This document shows positions 24,559-34,728 of a stretch of DNA of 64,000 bases, one piece after another (positions within the stretch are counted from its first letter, which is position 1; the number at the start of each line of letters is the position of its first letter). Position numbers and translations under genes: made by a program. Source of the DNA: Chlorella sorokiniana (Eukaryota > Chlorophyta > Trebouxiophyceae > Chlorellales > Chlorellaceae); NCBI GenBank assembly GCA_025917655.1, contig CP084612.1:62001-126000 (forward strand). The letters are read 5' to 3'. Under the pieces are notes generated by a model. It searched no databases and was not told the origin of the DNA. It worked only from the letters and a program-made list of their open reading frames with translations.

Positions 24559-26721
24559 ATGGCGGCTGCAGTGGCGGCAGGGCCGTGGCTGCATTTCAAT
24601 GAGCAGCTGACGAGCATTCCTGAGGCGGCGGCGGGCGCAGGCGTCCTGCCGCTGCCCTCCCCCGCGGCAGCCTGGAGGGCTGCACGGCGGGGCTGCGCGG
24701 CGAACCGCGCGTGCGTCCCATGCGCAAGTGCGCCTCCACGCCCACGCTGCACAGCATGAGCGCTGCCTGCGGCGGCGAGAGCGACAGCCAGGGCATGGAG
24801 GTGTATGTCGTGCTGCGGCCCTTCAAGGTGGGCAGAACTCCGCCGCCCGCCCATGCCTGTGGCATGCTGCCTGCTTGTCTCCACTGTTGCACACTGCTGT
24901 GCGGCGTCACGAAGCCTCCGCCGCTCCCTGCTCCTATACCTGCTCCCTGGACCGTTTCAGTCCCTGCCTCCTGGCTGCCGCGTGCTCAACACCCCTCTCG
25001 CCTGCCGCAGGAGTTTGGCGGCGGCCTGTTCAACCGCATGCCCCGGCGGCTGCGTGCGGGCGTGCGCGACGCCGGCATCTGCCATTACCTGGCGGTCTTC
25101 AAGCAGCGCGACGGCTCGCTCGTGCAGTTTGACTTTGGGCCTCGCGGCGGCGACATCCACGTCGCGCGCGCCCCTTTGCCTTCCTCTCCAAGTCGGCGGA
25201 CGGCAAGATGCGGCGGCACGTGCCCGGCGAGGTGCGCGAGCGCCGCCTGGTGCGCCTGCCCGAGGCCCACATGTTTGTGGGGCACACCCCGCTGAGCCTG
25301 GCCGACATCCGGGCATGGAACTCGCTGCAAGAGGCGGGCTCCATGGTGAGAGGGGGAAGAAGGGGGGAAAGGGGGCCTGCTTGCGCAGCCCTGCTCGCGG
25401 AGTCTTGCTTGCAGTTTGCAGTGGGCTGCAGCGACAGCCGCACGCTCGTGCGATGCTTGCTCATGCCGCCCGTGCCCTATGGCCGCCTCTGAGCACATGC
25501 TTGCACGCTGGTGCTGAGCTTGTACTGCCCGTACCGCTCCCCCTCCAGGACTACGAGCTGCACCGCAACGACTGCCGCCACTACATCAACTGCCTGGTGC
25601 GGTACACCACGGGCGCGAGGCGGCGGCGTCGGCCATGCTGCAGCACCAGTGGGCGCGGGCGCGGTCGCGGGGCGGTACGGCCTCGCCTCTGGGGTGGTGC
25701 GCGTCACCCAGTGGTTCACAGACCTGGCCAACTGGAGCAAGGTGCAGGTGGGTGCACAATTGGGGTGGACAGCGGGCGCGCAGGGCGCAAGGATTCACCG
25801 AGGAGCATGCAGCACGGGCGCTTGGCAGGCACCACCTTGCGGTGCTTCATCCCGCCTGCGCCCGTGTGCATACTATTTGCTGCCACCAGAACGGGTGGAG
25901 GCGGGCGTTTGCTCGGCAGCCCGCTAACAGGGGTGGCTGGGTCGCCGCTGCAAAAGCCTCACCCCGGCTCCGTCTCACCCCTCCTGCTCCCCAACCCGCA
26001 GCTTCTGAGCAATGTGTCGATGTATGGCGCCATGGCAGTGAGCGGTCAGAAGGCGCTGGCGCGGCTGAAGCCGCTGGCCCTGCTGCCAGGCGGCGGCGCG
26101 CGGCTGCAGCCGATGACGCGTGTGCTGGCGGCGCCCGTGCGGCAGGCGCTGGCGAGGAAACCGGTGGTGGTGGGGGCTTCGGCTGCGGTGGCCACGCTGG
26201 CGGCTTCCAACGCGGAGGGCCCCGTGGCCAAGGAGGGCTTTGCGGTGGGCGCCCGCGTGGCAGGCACGCTGCGCACGGCCGCCCAGGCCACGCTGGCGGC
26301 CGCTAGCTCGGCGGTGTCACGCGCAGGAGCCGCCACCAGCCGCACCACCAGCCACGCGGCGGCAGTGGCAGGCAGCCTGGCGGGGGTGGCCACTCGCGGC
26401 GCGGCGGGCATGATGGCGGGCCGCTCGCCTGCGCTGGACGCGGCGGCGCCGCCTCCGAGCGGCGGCATCTGGGGGCCGAGGGCCCTCCTCGCCGCCGCGC
26501 GCCTCCCTGCCCAGCCTGCGCGGGGCAGACCGCTCGCAGCGGCTGGCACTGGCAATTACCTCGGCAGCACGCCGCTGAGCGTGTGCACTCTGCGTGCGCT
26601 CGGCCGGTGCTATGCACCGGCGGTAAGCAAACCGAGCCAAGCGCACGGCCTGCTGCCCTTCAGTGAAGTCACAACGACATATAGGCAGCGATGCCTGCAA
26701 GCCGCAGCAACAGGGTTCTAA
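24559..26721 (+). CDS. Protein with LRAT/NlpC-P60-like motifs (unconfirmed)
   Basis: I do not recognise an orthologue. Exons read ATG at 24559 (AAGPWLHFNEQLTSIPEAA), MRKCASTPTLHSMSAACGG to GMEVYVVLRPFK (to about 24829), EFGGGLFNRMPRRLRAG with GICHYLAVFKQRDGSLVQFD (about 25012-25344), YELHRNDCRHYINCLVRYTTG (about 25551), YGLASGVVRVTQWFTDLANW (about 25678) and a long last exon (about 26002-26721). A histidine followed by an NDCRHYIN block recalls the His ... NC-HF arrangement of LRAT and related NlpC/P60 thiol acyltransferases and hydrolases; that is inference from spacing and motif only. The last exon is Ala/Gly/Thr-rich and mildly hydrophobic (VVVGASAAVATLAASNAEG), perhaps membrane-associated. 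The reading frame shifts by one base near 24666, 25171-25174, 25615 and 25665, all in G/C-rich runs. Confidence 0.6.
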
Positions 26722-27572
26722 CCCGGCCCCAGCTGCAGCTGTGGCCACAGCATGCCGCACCTCCTCATGCCTCGGCCCTGCCTCGCCCTTTTTGTATACT
26801 CAAGCCAGCGTGTCTGTGCTTAATGCGTCCACATCACGTCCCATACACCCTAGTGCTGTCTCATCTTCCCCTGCTAGCGCCAAACCCTAACTCCTGCTGC
26901 CGGCTGGCTGAGCCCCTCGCCGCCGGCCGGGCCGCCGCCGCCCTCCGAACTGATAAACTTGTATGTACCAATCTCTTTCTCCTCCCTGCTCTGCGCTCGC
27001 GTCCCTCCCCATCGCCCGCAAAGGAACCCGTTATTGGCTGCGCCAGCCCAAGCTCCAAAGCACCCACCTGCTTGCTGCATGGCAAGCCTGGGTGCAGGTG
27101 CCCGGGGCTCGAACCGCGCCCCTTCTTCCTCTTTTTCCGCGCGTCCAGCGCCTTTTACTGCCACATTTTGCTGGCACTTGGCACTCCTGCCCCTGAGAAG
27201 ACACACCCTCCTGAATCTTGCTGGGAAGCACTTTGCCATGAGACTTCCACCACGTTTCCACGGCCGTGCCCCAAGCCTCGCCGCCCCCGCAGGTGAGGCG
27301 CTTTTGCCGCCTGCATCGAGCTTTGACCTTTAATTTAGCAATTGCCTGCCTCAACACTGTAAGTCGGAACTTGCCTGGCTGATGGACTGCAGTGAGCGGC
27401 GGGGCCCCGGGTTGGACTGGCTCCAGGCGGGCTCAGCATTGAAGGCTGGAAGTCATCGCATTGCGTGTGTATCGCATTGCGTGTGTGCGCGTCGCCAGTT
27501 GTTTTATAATCTTAATTAGCCATCTCTGGGTGTCGGGGAGCGAGCGCTGGACCACCCGATCACAAAGGCGCC
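26722..27572. other. 3' flank of the LRAT-like gene and promoter of the first BRCT gene
   Basis: No gene seen; small frames lack family signal. From 27351 onward the sequence is the 5' flank that was copied together with the BRCT module (see the duplication entry). Confidence 0.5.
27359..27363 (+). terminator. TGTAA poly(A) signal candidate, LRAT-like gene
   Basis: TGTAA about 640 bases past the stop at 26721. A copy of it sits at 29411-29415, exactly at the end of the truncated BRCT frame. Confidence 0.4.
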
Positions 27573-29419
27573 ATGGCGGAGGCGGCTACAGCGCGAGTGG
27601 AAGCTCTTGTTGAATCGAATACATTCAAGGTACGAGAAAGGTCAAAATGGATGTCTATGGGATAAGATGGCTGAAGCAAGCAAGCAGGCTTGTTTGCTGT
27701 CTCCTGGCGCTCGTGCAGGGCCTTGCCTTCTTTGTGCAGCTGGATCCGAAGCTGGGAGATGCGACGGAGGAGGCAAAAGGCATCATAGGTCACCCGCCCC
27801 GCTGGCCGCCGTCTTCGTGCCCTGCTGCGGCGCCCGCTGAGCGGCCCCTGGCCCCCTCTTTGCCTTGTGCAGTTCTCTTCTGCAAGCAGGGGCTCCATGA
27901 TCGAGACTACTGGCGTGCCCCTTGCTCCCAAGCCCCCTGCAGAGGCCCACGGCGGCCACCTGACCCGTGAGATTGCCGCTGCCGACTACTGCCTGCTGCA
28001 GCACCGCAAGCAGCCGGAATACGAGGAGGCGCTGCACCTCAAGCACCGCACCGTCAACCTTGTGTGGGTACTGGCAAGCATAGTGCGCGGCCAGCCAGCC
28101 CCACATGCGGAGCCTGGCGACGTCGGCGGCCAGCGCTATCGCCCCTTCCCCCTCTCCCAGCTCGTGTCGCCCTCTGCCTTCCTCGCCACCGCCTCCTCAT
28201 ACGCCGGCGACGCCAAGAGCATCATCTACCTGCTGCTCAAGTGCCTGGGCGCCGAGGTGCGCAGGCACTGAGAACTCAGTTGTATAAGCGGGCTGGCAGC
28301 AGGCATGCATGCCGGTTGAGCGCTGCCAATCTCGCTGCCGTTTGCCCCTGCACCTCTGACAGCTTGCCAGGCTGCTTCGGCACTCGGATCACAACACCCA
28401 GGCCACCCCATGGCCCTTCATCCACCCACGTCCTGCACACCCAACCGCTGCCCACAATGGCGACCGCTGCAGGCATCCACCAGCTTGGTGCTCAACAGTC
28501 GTCATACTACTATTCTGGTGCTGCCTGACACAGACACAGATTCTAAGAAGGCATTGAACGCCAGGTGGGCGGCTGGAGTGCAAGCAAAGAGGGGTGGTGG
28601 AGGAGAGTGGTGGTGGGGGGGGGGGGGGGGGCGCGCGCGCGCGGCGCGGGGGGCTGCTGTGCGCAAACATCGGCGCAGCTGCTGCGGCAGGCGGGGTGAA
28701 GGTACCCCACTGCTGGCAGATACACGCAGCCACGTGGGCGCCGCTGCCACTCAATTTTCCCAAGCGGCTGCCCAATGCGTGTGGTACTTTCTGCCTGCCG
28801 AACAAGCGTCTTGGGGCGATGGAGTTATGCTGTGCACGCTGTGCACTCCTGAGCAGGGCGCGAGGCCAGCACGTGGTGAACAGCCTGTGGCTGCTGGAGA
28901 GCCTGGTGGCGGGGCGGTTCCTACCCAAAGGCAAGCTGGCGGCAAGGCGGGGACGCGGATGAGGACGTGGATGCATGGCGGCAGTGCTGAGTGGTGTTGA
29001 CGCCGTTTGCTCAATCAGCGATGCCTGTGCATGCACTGCAAGCGCCATCCGACTCGACCGTTGCTGTAAACCCAAGCGTGGTCGCTTGGTGCCCCCTTAC
29101 TTATTTACCTGCGCGTTCCTTGTACCATCGGTTTCCATACGGCCAGCACTCCTAGCCTGTGGACGCGCGCTGCGGTATGCCTGAAGTGCCTTCTTTCCTC
29201 CTGCTTCCCTCCTCTGCCGCAGAAGATTTCCAGGGCCCAGGGGACATGGTGGCCTTCCTCAGGGGCAATGGCCAGCAGTCAGTAGGCGGCACGGCAGCCG
29301 CTGGAGCTCCAGCGGCGGCCCCCATGTCTCCTGGTACGCTGGCCGTGGCAGCAGCTGCCGCCACCGAGACTGCGGAGGATCACGCGGGGGTGGCAGCTGG
29401 GCCTTCACACTGTAAGTAG
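27573..29419 (+). CDS. Truncated BRCT-domain protein (N-terminal module only)
   Basis: Partial duplicate of the gene at 29602-36790. Exon 1 is 27573-27629 (MAEAATARVEALVESNTFK) and exon 2 starts at 27719 (LAFFVQLDPKLGDATEEAKG). Exon 3 starts at 27943 (EAHGGHLTREIAAADYC ... TVNLVWVLASI) and includes YAGDAKSIIYLLLKCLGAE, followed by STSLVLNSRHTTILVLPDT (about 28475) and HVVNSLWLLESLVAGRFLP (about 28870). Together these have the pattern of two BRCT folds, each ending in the W of the third helix. The last exon (EDFQGPGDMVAFLRG, about 29223) runs past the duplication joint and stops four codons later at 29417-29419. Unlike its parent, the exons I traced through the two BRCT folds showed no frame break, so it may make a short protein. 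It lacks the acidic middle and C-terminal BRCT pair. Whether it is expressed cannot be told. Confidence 0.75.
28615..28643. repeat. G homopolymer followed by (CG)n
   Basis: A 17-base G run and a CG run within an intron of the truncated BRCT gene. Unit 2 of the duplication has only a short G run at the matching place. Confidence 0.85.
29411..29415 (+). terminator. TGTAA signal relocated to the duplication joint
   Basis: TGTAA overlaps the last codons of the truncated BRCT frame (CAC TGT AAG TAG). It was brought there by the duplication. The same bases also read as a good 5' splice site (GTAAGT), so they could act either way. Confidence 0.4.
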
Positions 29420-29601
29420 GACTTGCTGGCCGAAGGACTGAAGTGAGCGGCGGGGGTTGAGCTGGCTCCAGGCGGGCTCAGCATATTATGCTGAAAGTCA
29501 TCGCACAGCGTGTGAGGCGCATCTATGTATGTTTGCAGCTCCTATACAATCATTTGTGAGGTTGGGAAGTGAGCGTTGGACCACCCGATCAGAAGGCCGC
29601 C

Positions 29602-32600
29602 ATGGCGGAGGCCGCTAGAGCGCGAGTGGGAGCTCTTGTTAAATCTAATACTTTCAAAGCGCGTAACAGAGCACATCGGACGCACTGTTGGATACATGGC
29701 TGTAGCCAGCAGAGCTTTCCGCAACCTGGCTTGCTTTGCTGTCTCCTGGCGCTCCCGCAGGGCCATACCTTCTTTGTGCAGCTGGATCCCAAGCTGGGAG
29801 ATGCGACGGAGGAGGCAGAAGGAATCATAGGTCACCCACCCAGCTGGCCGCCGCCTGCCTGCCCTGCTCTGCCACGCCCGCTGAGCAGACCCTGGCCCCC
29901 TCTTGGCCCTACCTCTATCACTCTGCAAGCTTACGCTTCATCATCAAGGCAAGACGCGCGCCCTTTGCCCCGAACCCCCTGCAGAGGCTCACGGCGGCCA
30001 CCTGACGCGTGAGATTGCTGCTGCCGACTTCTGCCTGCTGCAGCACCGCAAGCAGCCCGAACACGAGGAGGCGCTGCACCTCATGCGCCGCACCGTCAAC
30101 CTTGTGTGGGTTCTAGCTAGCATCGCACGCGGCCAGCCAGCCCCACATGCGGAGCCTGGTGACATCGGTGGGCAGCGCTATCGCCCTTCCCCCTCTCCGC
30201 GCTCGTGTCGCCCTCGGCTTTCCTTGCCACCGCTTCCTCATACGCCGGCGACGCCAAGAGCATCATCTACCTGCTGCTCAAGTGCCTGGGCGCCGAGGTG
30301 CGCAGGCACTGAGAACTCAGTTGTATAAGCGGGCTGGCAGCAGGCATGCATGCCGGCTGGGTGCTGCCAATCTGGACGCTTCTGTCTGCCCCTGCATATC
30401 TGACCGCTTGCCAGGCTGCTTCGGCACCCGGATGGCACCCGGATTCCATGCCACCCCAAGGCACCCATCCGCCCACGCATATGCTTGCACACACCCCACC
30501 GCCCCCCAATCGTACCCGCTGCAGGCATCCACCAGCTTGGTGCTGAACAATCATCAAACCACCATTCTTGTGCTGCCTGACACACACACAGATTCTAAGA
30601 AGGCTTTGAATGCCAAGTGAGAGGCTGGAGGGCAAGCGAAGGGGGGGGGGCTGTGCGCACACATCGGCACAGCTGCTGTAGCAGACGGGGGGCACCTGCC
30701 TCACTGCTGGCAGGTGCACGCAGCCAGCTCTGGGCGCCGCTGCCACTCCACTCCCCATGCGGCCACAGCACGGCTGCTGCCGGATGCGTGCGCTGCTTTC
30801 TGGCTGCCGAACAATCGTCTTGGCGATGGCGTCATGCTGTGCACGCTGTGCGTGTCCTGAGCAGGGCGCGGGAGCAGCACGTGGTGAACAGCCTGTGGCT
30901 GCTGGAGAGCCTGGTGGCGGGGCGGTTCCTGCCCAAAGGCAAGCTGGCAGCAAGGCAGGGCCGCGCATGCGGACTTGATGGCACTGTCGGCAGTGCCGGG
31001 GGTGTTGACGACGTGTGCTTGAGAAACACGGCCTGTGCATGCATGACCGCTTCTTGAGTCCCAACGTGTTTGCCTCGTGCCTCCTCGCTTGTTCTCGGCA
31101 ATCAGTTCCCGTCTGGCCAGCATCCCTGGTCTGTGGGGGTTGCGCTGCGGTCGCCCCCAAGTGCCTTCTTTCCTCCTGCCTCCTCCTCTGCCGCAGAAGA
31201 CTTTCAGGGCCCAGGGGACATGGTGGCCTTCCTCAGGGGGATGGCCAGCAGCCAGCTGGCGGAGAGGCAGCCGCTGCCGCCGCAGCGGCGGTCCCGGTGT
31301 CGCCTGGCACGCTGGCCGTGGCGGCCGCTGCCGCCGCCGAGTCTGCGGAGGATCACGCGGCGGCGGCAGCGGGGCCTCCCGCAGAAGCTCAGCTGGGGAG
31401 GGTCAGGACTGTCGGCAGCGGCGGCTCGTGCCTCGTGATCAGCGAAACCGCCACCGACGGCGGCGTGGCCCGCGCCCCTGCCAGCGGCAGCGTGGCGCAG
31501 CTGCCTGCGGTGGCAGAGGGGGAGAAGGAGAGGCAGGGGACGAGGAGACCTCCCCGCAGCGCTGGCAGCAGCGCCGGGCTGGTGACGTGGGGCGTGCTGC
31601 ATGTGAGGGCGACGCCCGCTTGAGCGGCGGGCCAGCGGCAGCGGCCGACGTGGGCGCAGCCGCCGCGCTCCCGACGCCAGCGCCGGCAGCGGCTCTGCCC
31701 CGGCTGGACGCGCTTCTTTCCAGGGGGTGAGCTGCGGCGGCAGGGCAGGGCTCTGGCCGCTCTCTCTTGGGCTGCAGGCGCGCACCTTGTCATTATGGCA
31801 GCCCTGCCCCCTGCCCCTCCTCCGTTTCTCCTGCCATGGGGGTCTTCAACTGGGCTTGCTCGTCTTCACTGGTGCTGGGAGTGACCTTGCTTTCGCCTTG
31901 TCAGGCAGCAAGTGTATGACATGACACCTCCAACGCCCATCTGCTGATGTCGACTGTGTGGCCCCCCACCCCCACCCACCCACCCACCCACCCACCCTCC
32001 CTTGTGAACAGGCCACACAGGCGATGGCGGGCCTGCAGGGGCTGATAGACGACCTGGGCACCGAGCAGCCGCTGTTCGCCCGGGCAGCCCCACTGAAGCG
32101 CCTGCTGCGGCTGTGCAGGGCCAGCTGGCGCAGCCTGCGGCTGCGGGGGCAGTGGCAGATTTACCGGCTACCGAGCCGGAGGCCCTGCACGGCGACGGCG
32201 GCGCGGCCAGCCCCCGGCTGAGCTCCCCGCTGCGCTGCCTCCCACCGATGTGGCTGAAACCGAAGCCTTGGAGGAGGCACCGCTCTTCCCCATGCCGGCC
32301 GACAAAGCAGCAGAGGCGGCGGCTGCGGCGGCGCCGCCGCCCTTGCCGCCGCCCTTGTCGCCCGGGTACGACAGCGGGAGGAGACGCCCGATGAGCTGGA
32401 GGCTCCTCAGCCCGGCTCGGCGGCGGCAGCGCTGCACGGCGAGACGTCCGACCGCTCGGCCAGCCCGCGGCCCGCCCGGTGCAAGCGGCGCCGCCGTTCC
32501 CCCTGTTGAGGCAGCTGCGTCAGGTGCATCGCCCGCTGGGCAGCCGGCTGCAACGGCCGAGGATGGAGCAGGTGCAGCTGGGCATGCTGCTGGGGATGGC

Positions 32601-34695
32601 GCCTGGGATGGCGGCCCCGAAACGGAGGCAGAGGAGAGCCCACCCCGGCATGCCGTTGTGTCCCAGGAATCAGATAAAGAAGGGCCCAACGCAGCCGCTG
32701 CCCCGTCCTCAGCACAACACCAAGCAGCAGGGGCCAGCCACGCAGCCACAGAGCCTCTGCGGGGCGGCGCCGAGGCGGCTATCGCAGACGCGGCGGACGG
32801 CGGCGGCGGCGGCGGCGGTCGCGCCGACTCCGATTATGCCTCTCCCGCGCTGTCTGATGCCAGCCTTGGCCAGCACGCAGCGACCGCGGAGCAGGAGGTG
32901 CAGCATCAGGAGCAGCAGCATGATCAGGGGGAATGGCAACGGCAGGGTGCTCGGCAGCACGTGCGCGGCGAGACTGCTGAGCTGGATGCGGCCGCCGCCA
33001 GCGGGGACGGCAGCGAGGGAGGCGGCGCCACAGAAGGCGCCTTTGAGGAGTCAGACGGTGACGAGCAGGAGAGCTTCGAGGATGCGGCGGAGGCGCAGCC
33101 TGAGCAGACGGCGGCGGCCGCAGCAGGCGAAGCAGGCGGGGATGCGGGAGCGCCAGGAGAGGCCGAGGTCTCTGCCGAAGCAGCAACAGTAGCTGCCGCC
33201 CCCAGCCCGAGGCGCCGCCACACCAGCAGCCAGCTGATGCGGCTGCGGAGCCCGCAGCAGCGGACCGAGACGTCAGCCCGCCGGTGCAGCCCGGCGCTGC
33301 GGCGGCGGCGGCGGCGCTGCGGCGCCGTGGCGGCCCCCACACCCGCTCCCGCTCTGTCACTCCAGCTGGCGGCTCCGGCGGGCGACAGCGCAAGCAGTCG
33401 GCGCCGGCGCGGGCGGAGTTCAGCCAGTACCTTCCAGAGGCAGATGTGCAGCAGCTTCTCTCCCTCACGCGCATGGCGCGCAAGGACGGCAAAGCCGCAG
33501 CCGCGGCAGCCGCTGCCGCTGCTGCGGAGGCCGCCGGAGGGGATGCTCAGGCAGCTGCCGAGACCGCAGAGCCGCCGCCGGCCAAGCGGCAGGGGGCGGC
33601 GGCGCGGCGGCGCGCCAACCGCGGCAGCGACGGAGTGGAGCTGGCGCCGCCGCTGCGCCGCAAGGGCGGCCGCAGTTCCGTTGGTGCACCTGCGCAGCTA
33701 GGCTCAAGCGGTGCTGCGCTGGCGGACGAGGAAGCGGTGACTGATGCAGCCGCAGCGGGTGTGGAAGTTGCAGCAGAGCCGGCCAGGAGCATGCCGGCGC
33801 AGCAGCGGCGGTTGACGAGCAGCCAGCTGGGGCACGCGGCCGCCGACGGGCTGCGAGGGGCAAAGCGGCGCCGCCCGCCGCCGCCTCGGGCGCAGCAGCA
33901 GCAGCAGCAGAGGAGGAGGAGGAGGATGCAGCGCCCGAGGAGGCTGCAGCTTTGGGGAAGGACGCAGCACCGCCGGCCCGGCGGCGTGGCCGGGCGGCCG
34001 CCAAGCCTGAGCCTGCCGTGGCAGAGCAGGAAGCAGGGCTGGAAGCAGAGGAGGAGGAGGAGCAGCAGCGGCAGCAGCAGGCCGAGGCTGAAGCGGCGCC
34101 CGCCCGCCGCCGCAGCCGGCCCCCAAGCGCAAGGCTACAGCAGAGGCGGGAACGTCTCCAGAGCAGCATGCTGACCAGAAGGGAGCTGCGCCCAAGCGCG
34201 GCCGACGTGCGGCTGCCGGGACGCCGGTCGCCGCCGCCGCCGGTTCGTCGCCAGCTCACGGGTTGGCCGCCCGCACCACCCGCCGCTCACCTCGCACCGC
34301 CCTGGTCACTGCGGCAGCGAGCGGAGATGAGGCCGTGGATGCGGGGAGGCACGGCCAGCTGCAGCAGCATGCTGAAGAGGCGGAGGAGAGCGGTGCAGCC
34401 GCACAGGGGGCTGTCCTCTGCTGGAAGCCCCACCGGCCGGAAGCGCGCCAGCACCGCTGCGGCGGCCGCCGCACTGCTGCAACACAGGCAGGAGGCGGCC
34501 GCGGCGGCGGCGGCGGCTGGCCTATCAGCTGGGAAGCAGAAGGAGGACGGGCCGGCCGGGCGGCGCCGCCAGGCGGCCCAGCAGAGCTCTTCGCCGCCGG
34601 CGGGCTTGAGGGCGGCAGCAGCAAGCCTGGGGCCCGCAAGCGTAAGGCAACGCCTGCCGCCCAGCTGGCAGCTGAAGAGGGGGAGGCACCGGCAG

Positions 34696-34728
<33 letters not shown>

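Larger units (their letters stand above)
27351..31377. repeat. Direct tandem duplication of a ~2 kb BRCT-gene segment
   Basis: Unit 1 is about 27351-29404 and unit 2 about 29405-31377. Both start with tca(a)cactgtaagt and continue through the same 5' flank (gtgagcggcggg, ctccaggcgggctcagca, ggaccacccgatca) into the ATG, the exons and the introns of the N-terminal BRCT module. Similarity of unit 1 to unit 2 stops after gatcacgcgg...gggcct (29404 versus 31377). Unit 2 alone continues into the rest of the gene. Confidence 0.9.

Noticed and set aside
27080-27130. A ggttcga sequence like a tRNA T-loop on the minus strand
   Set aside because: No anticodon or D arm and no acceptor stem can be drawn around it.
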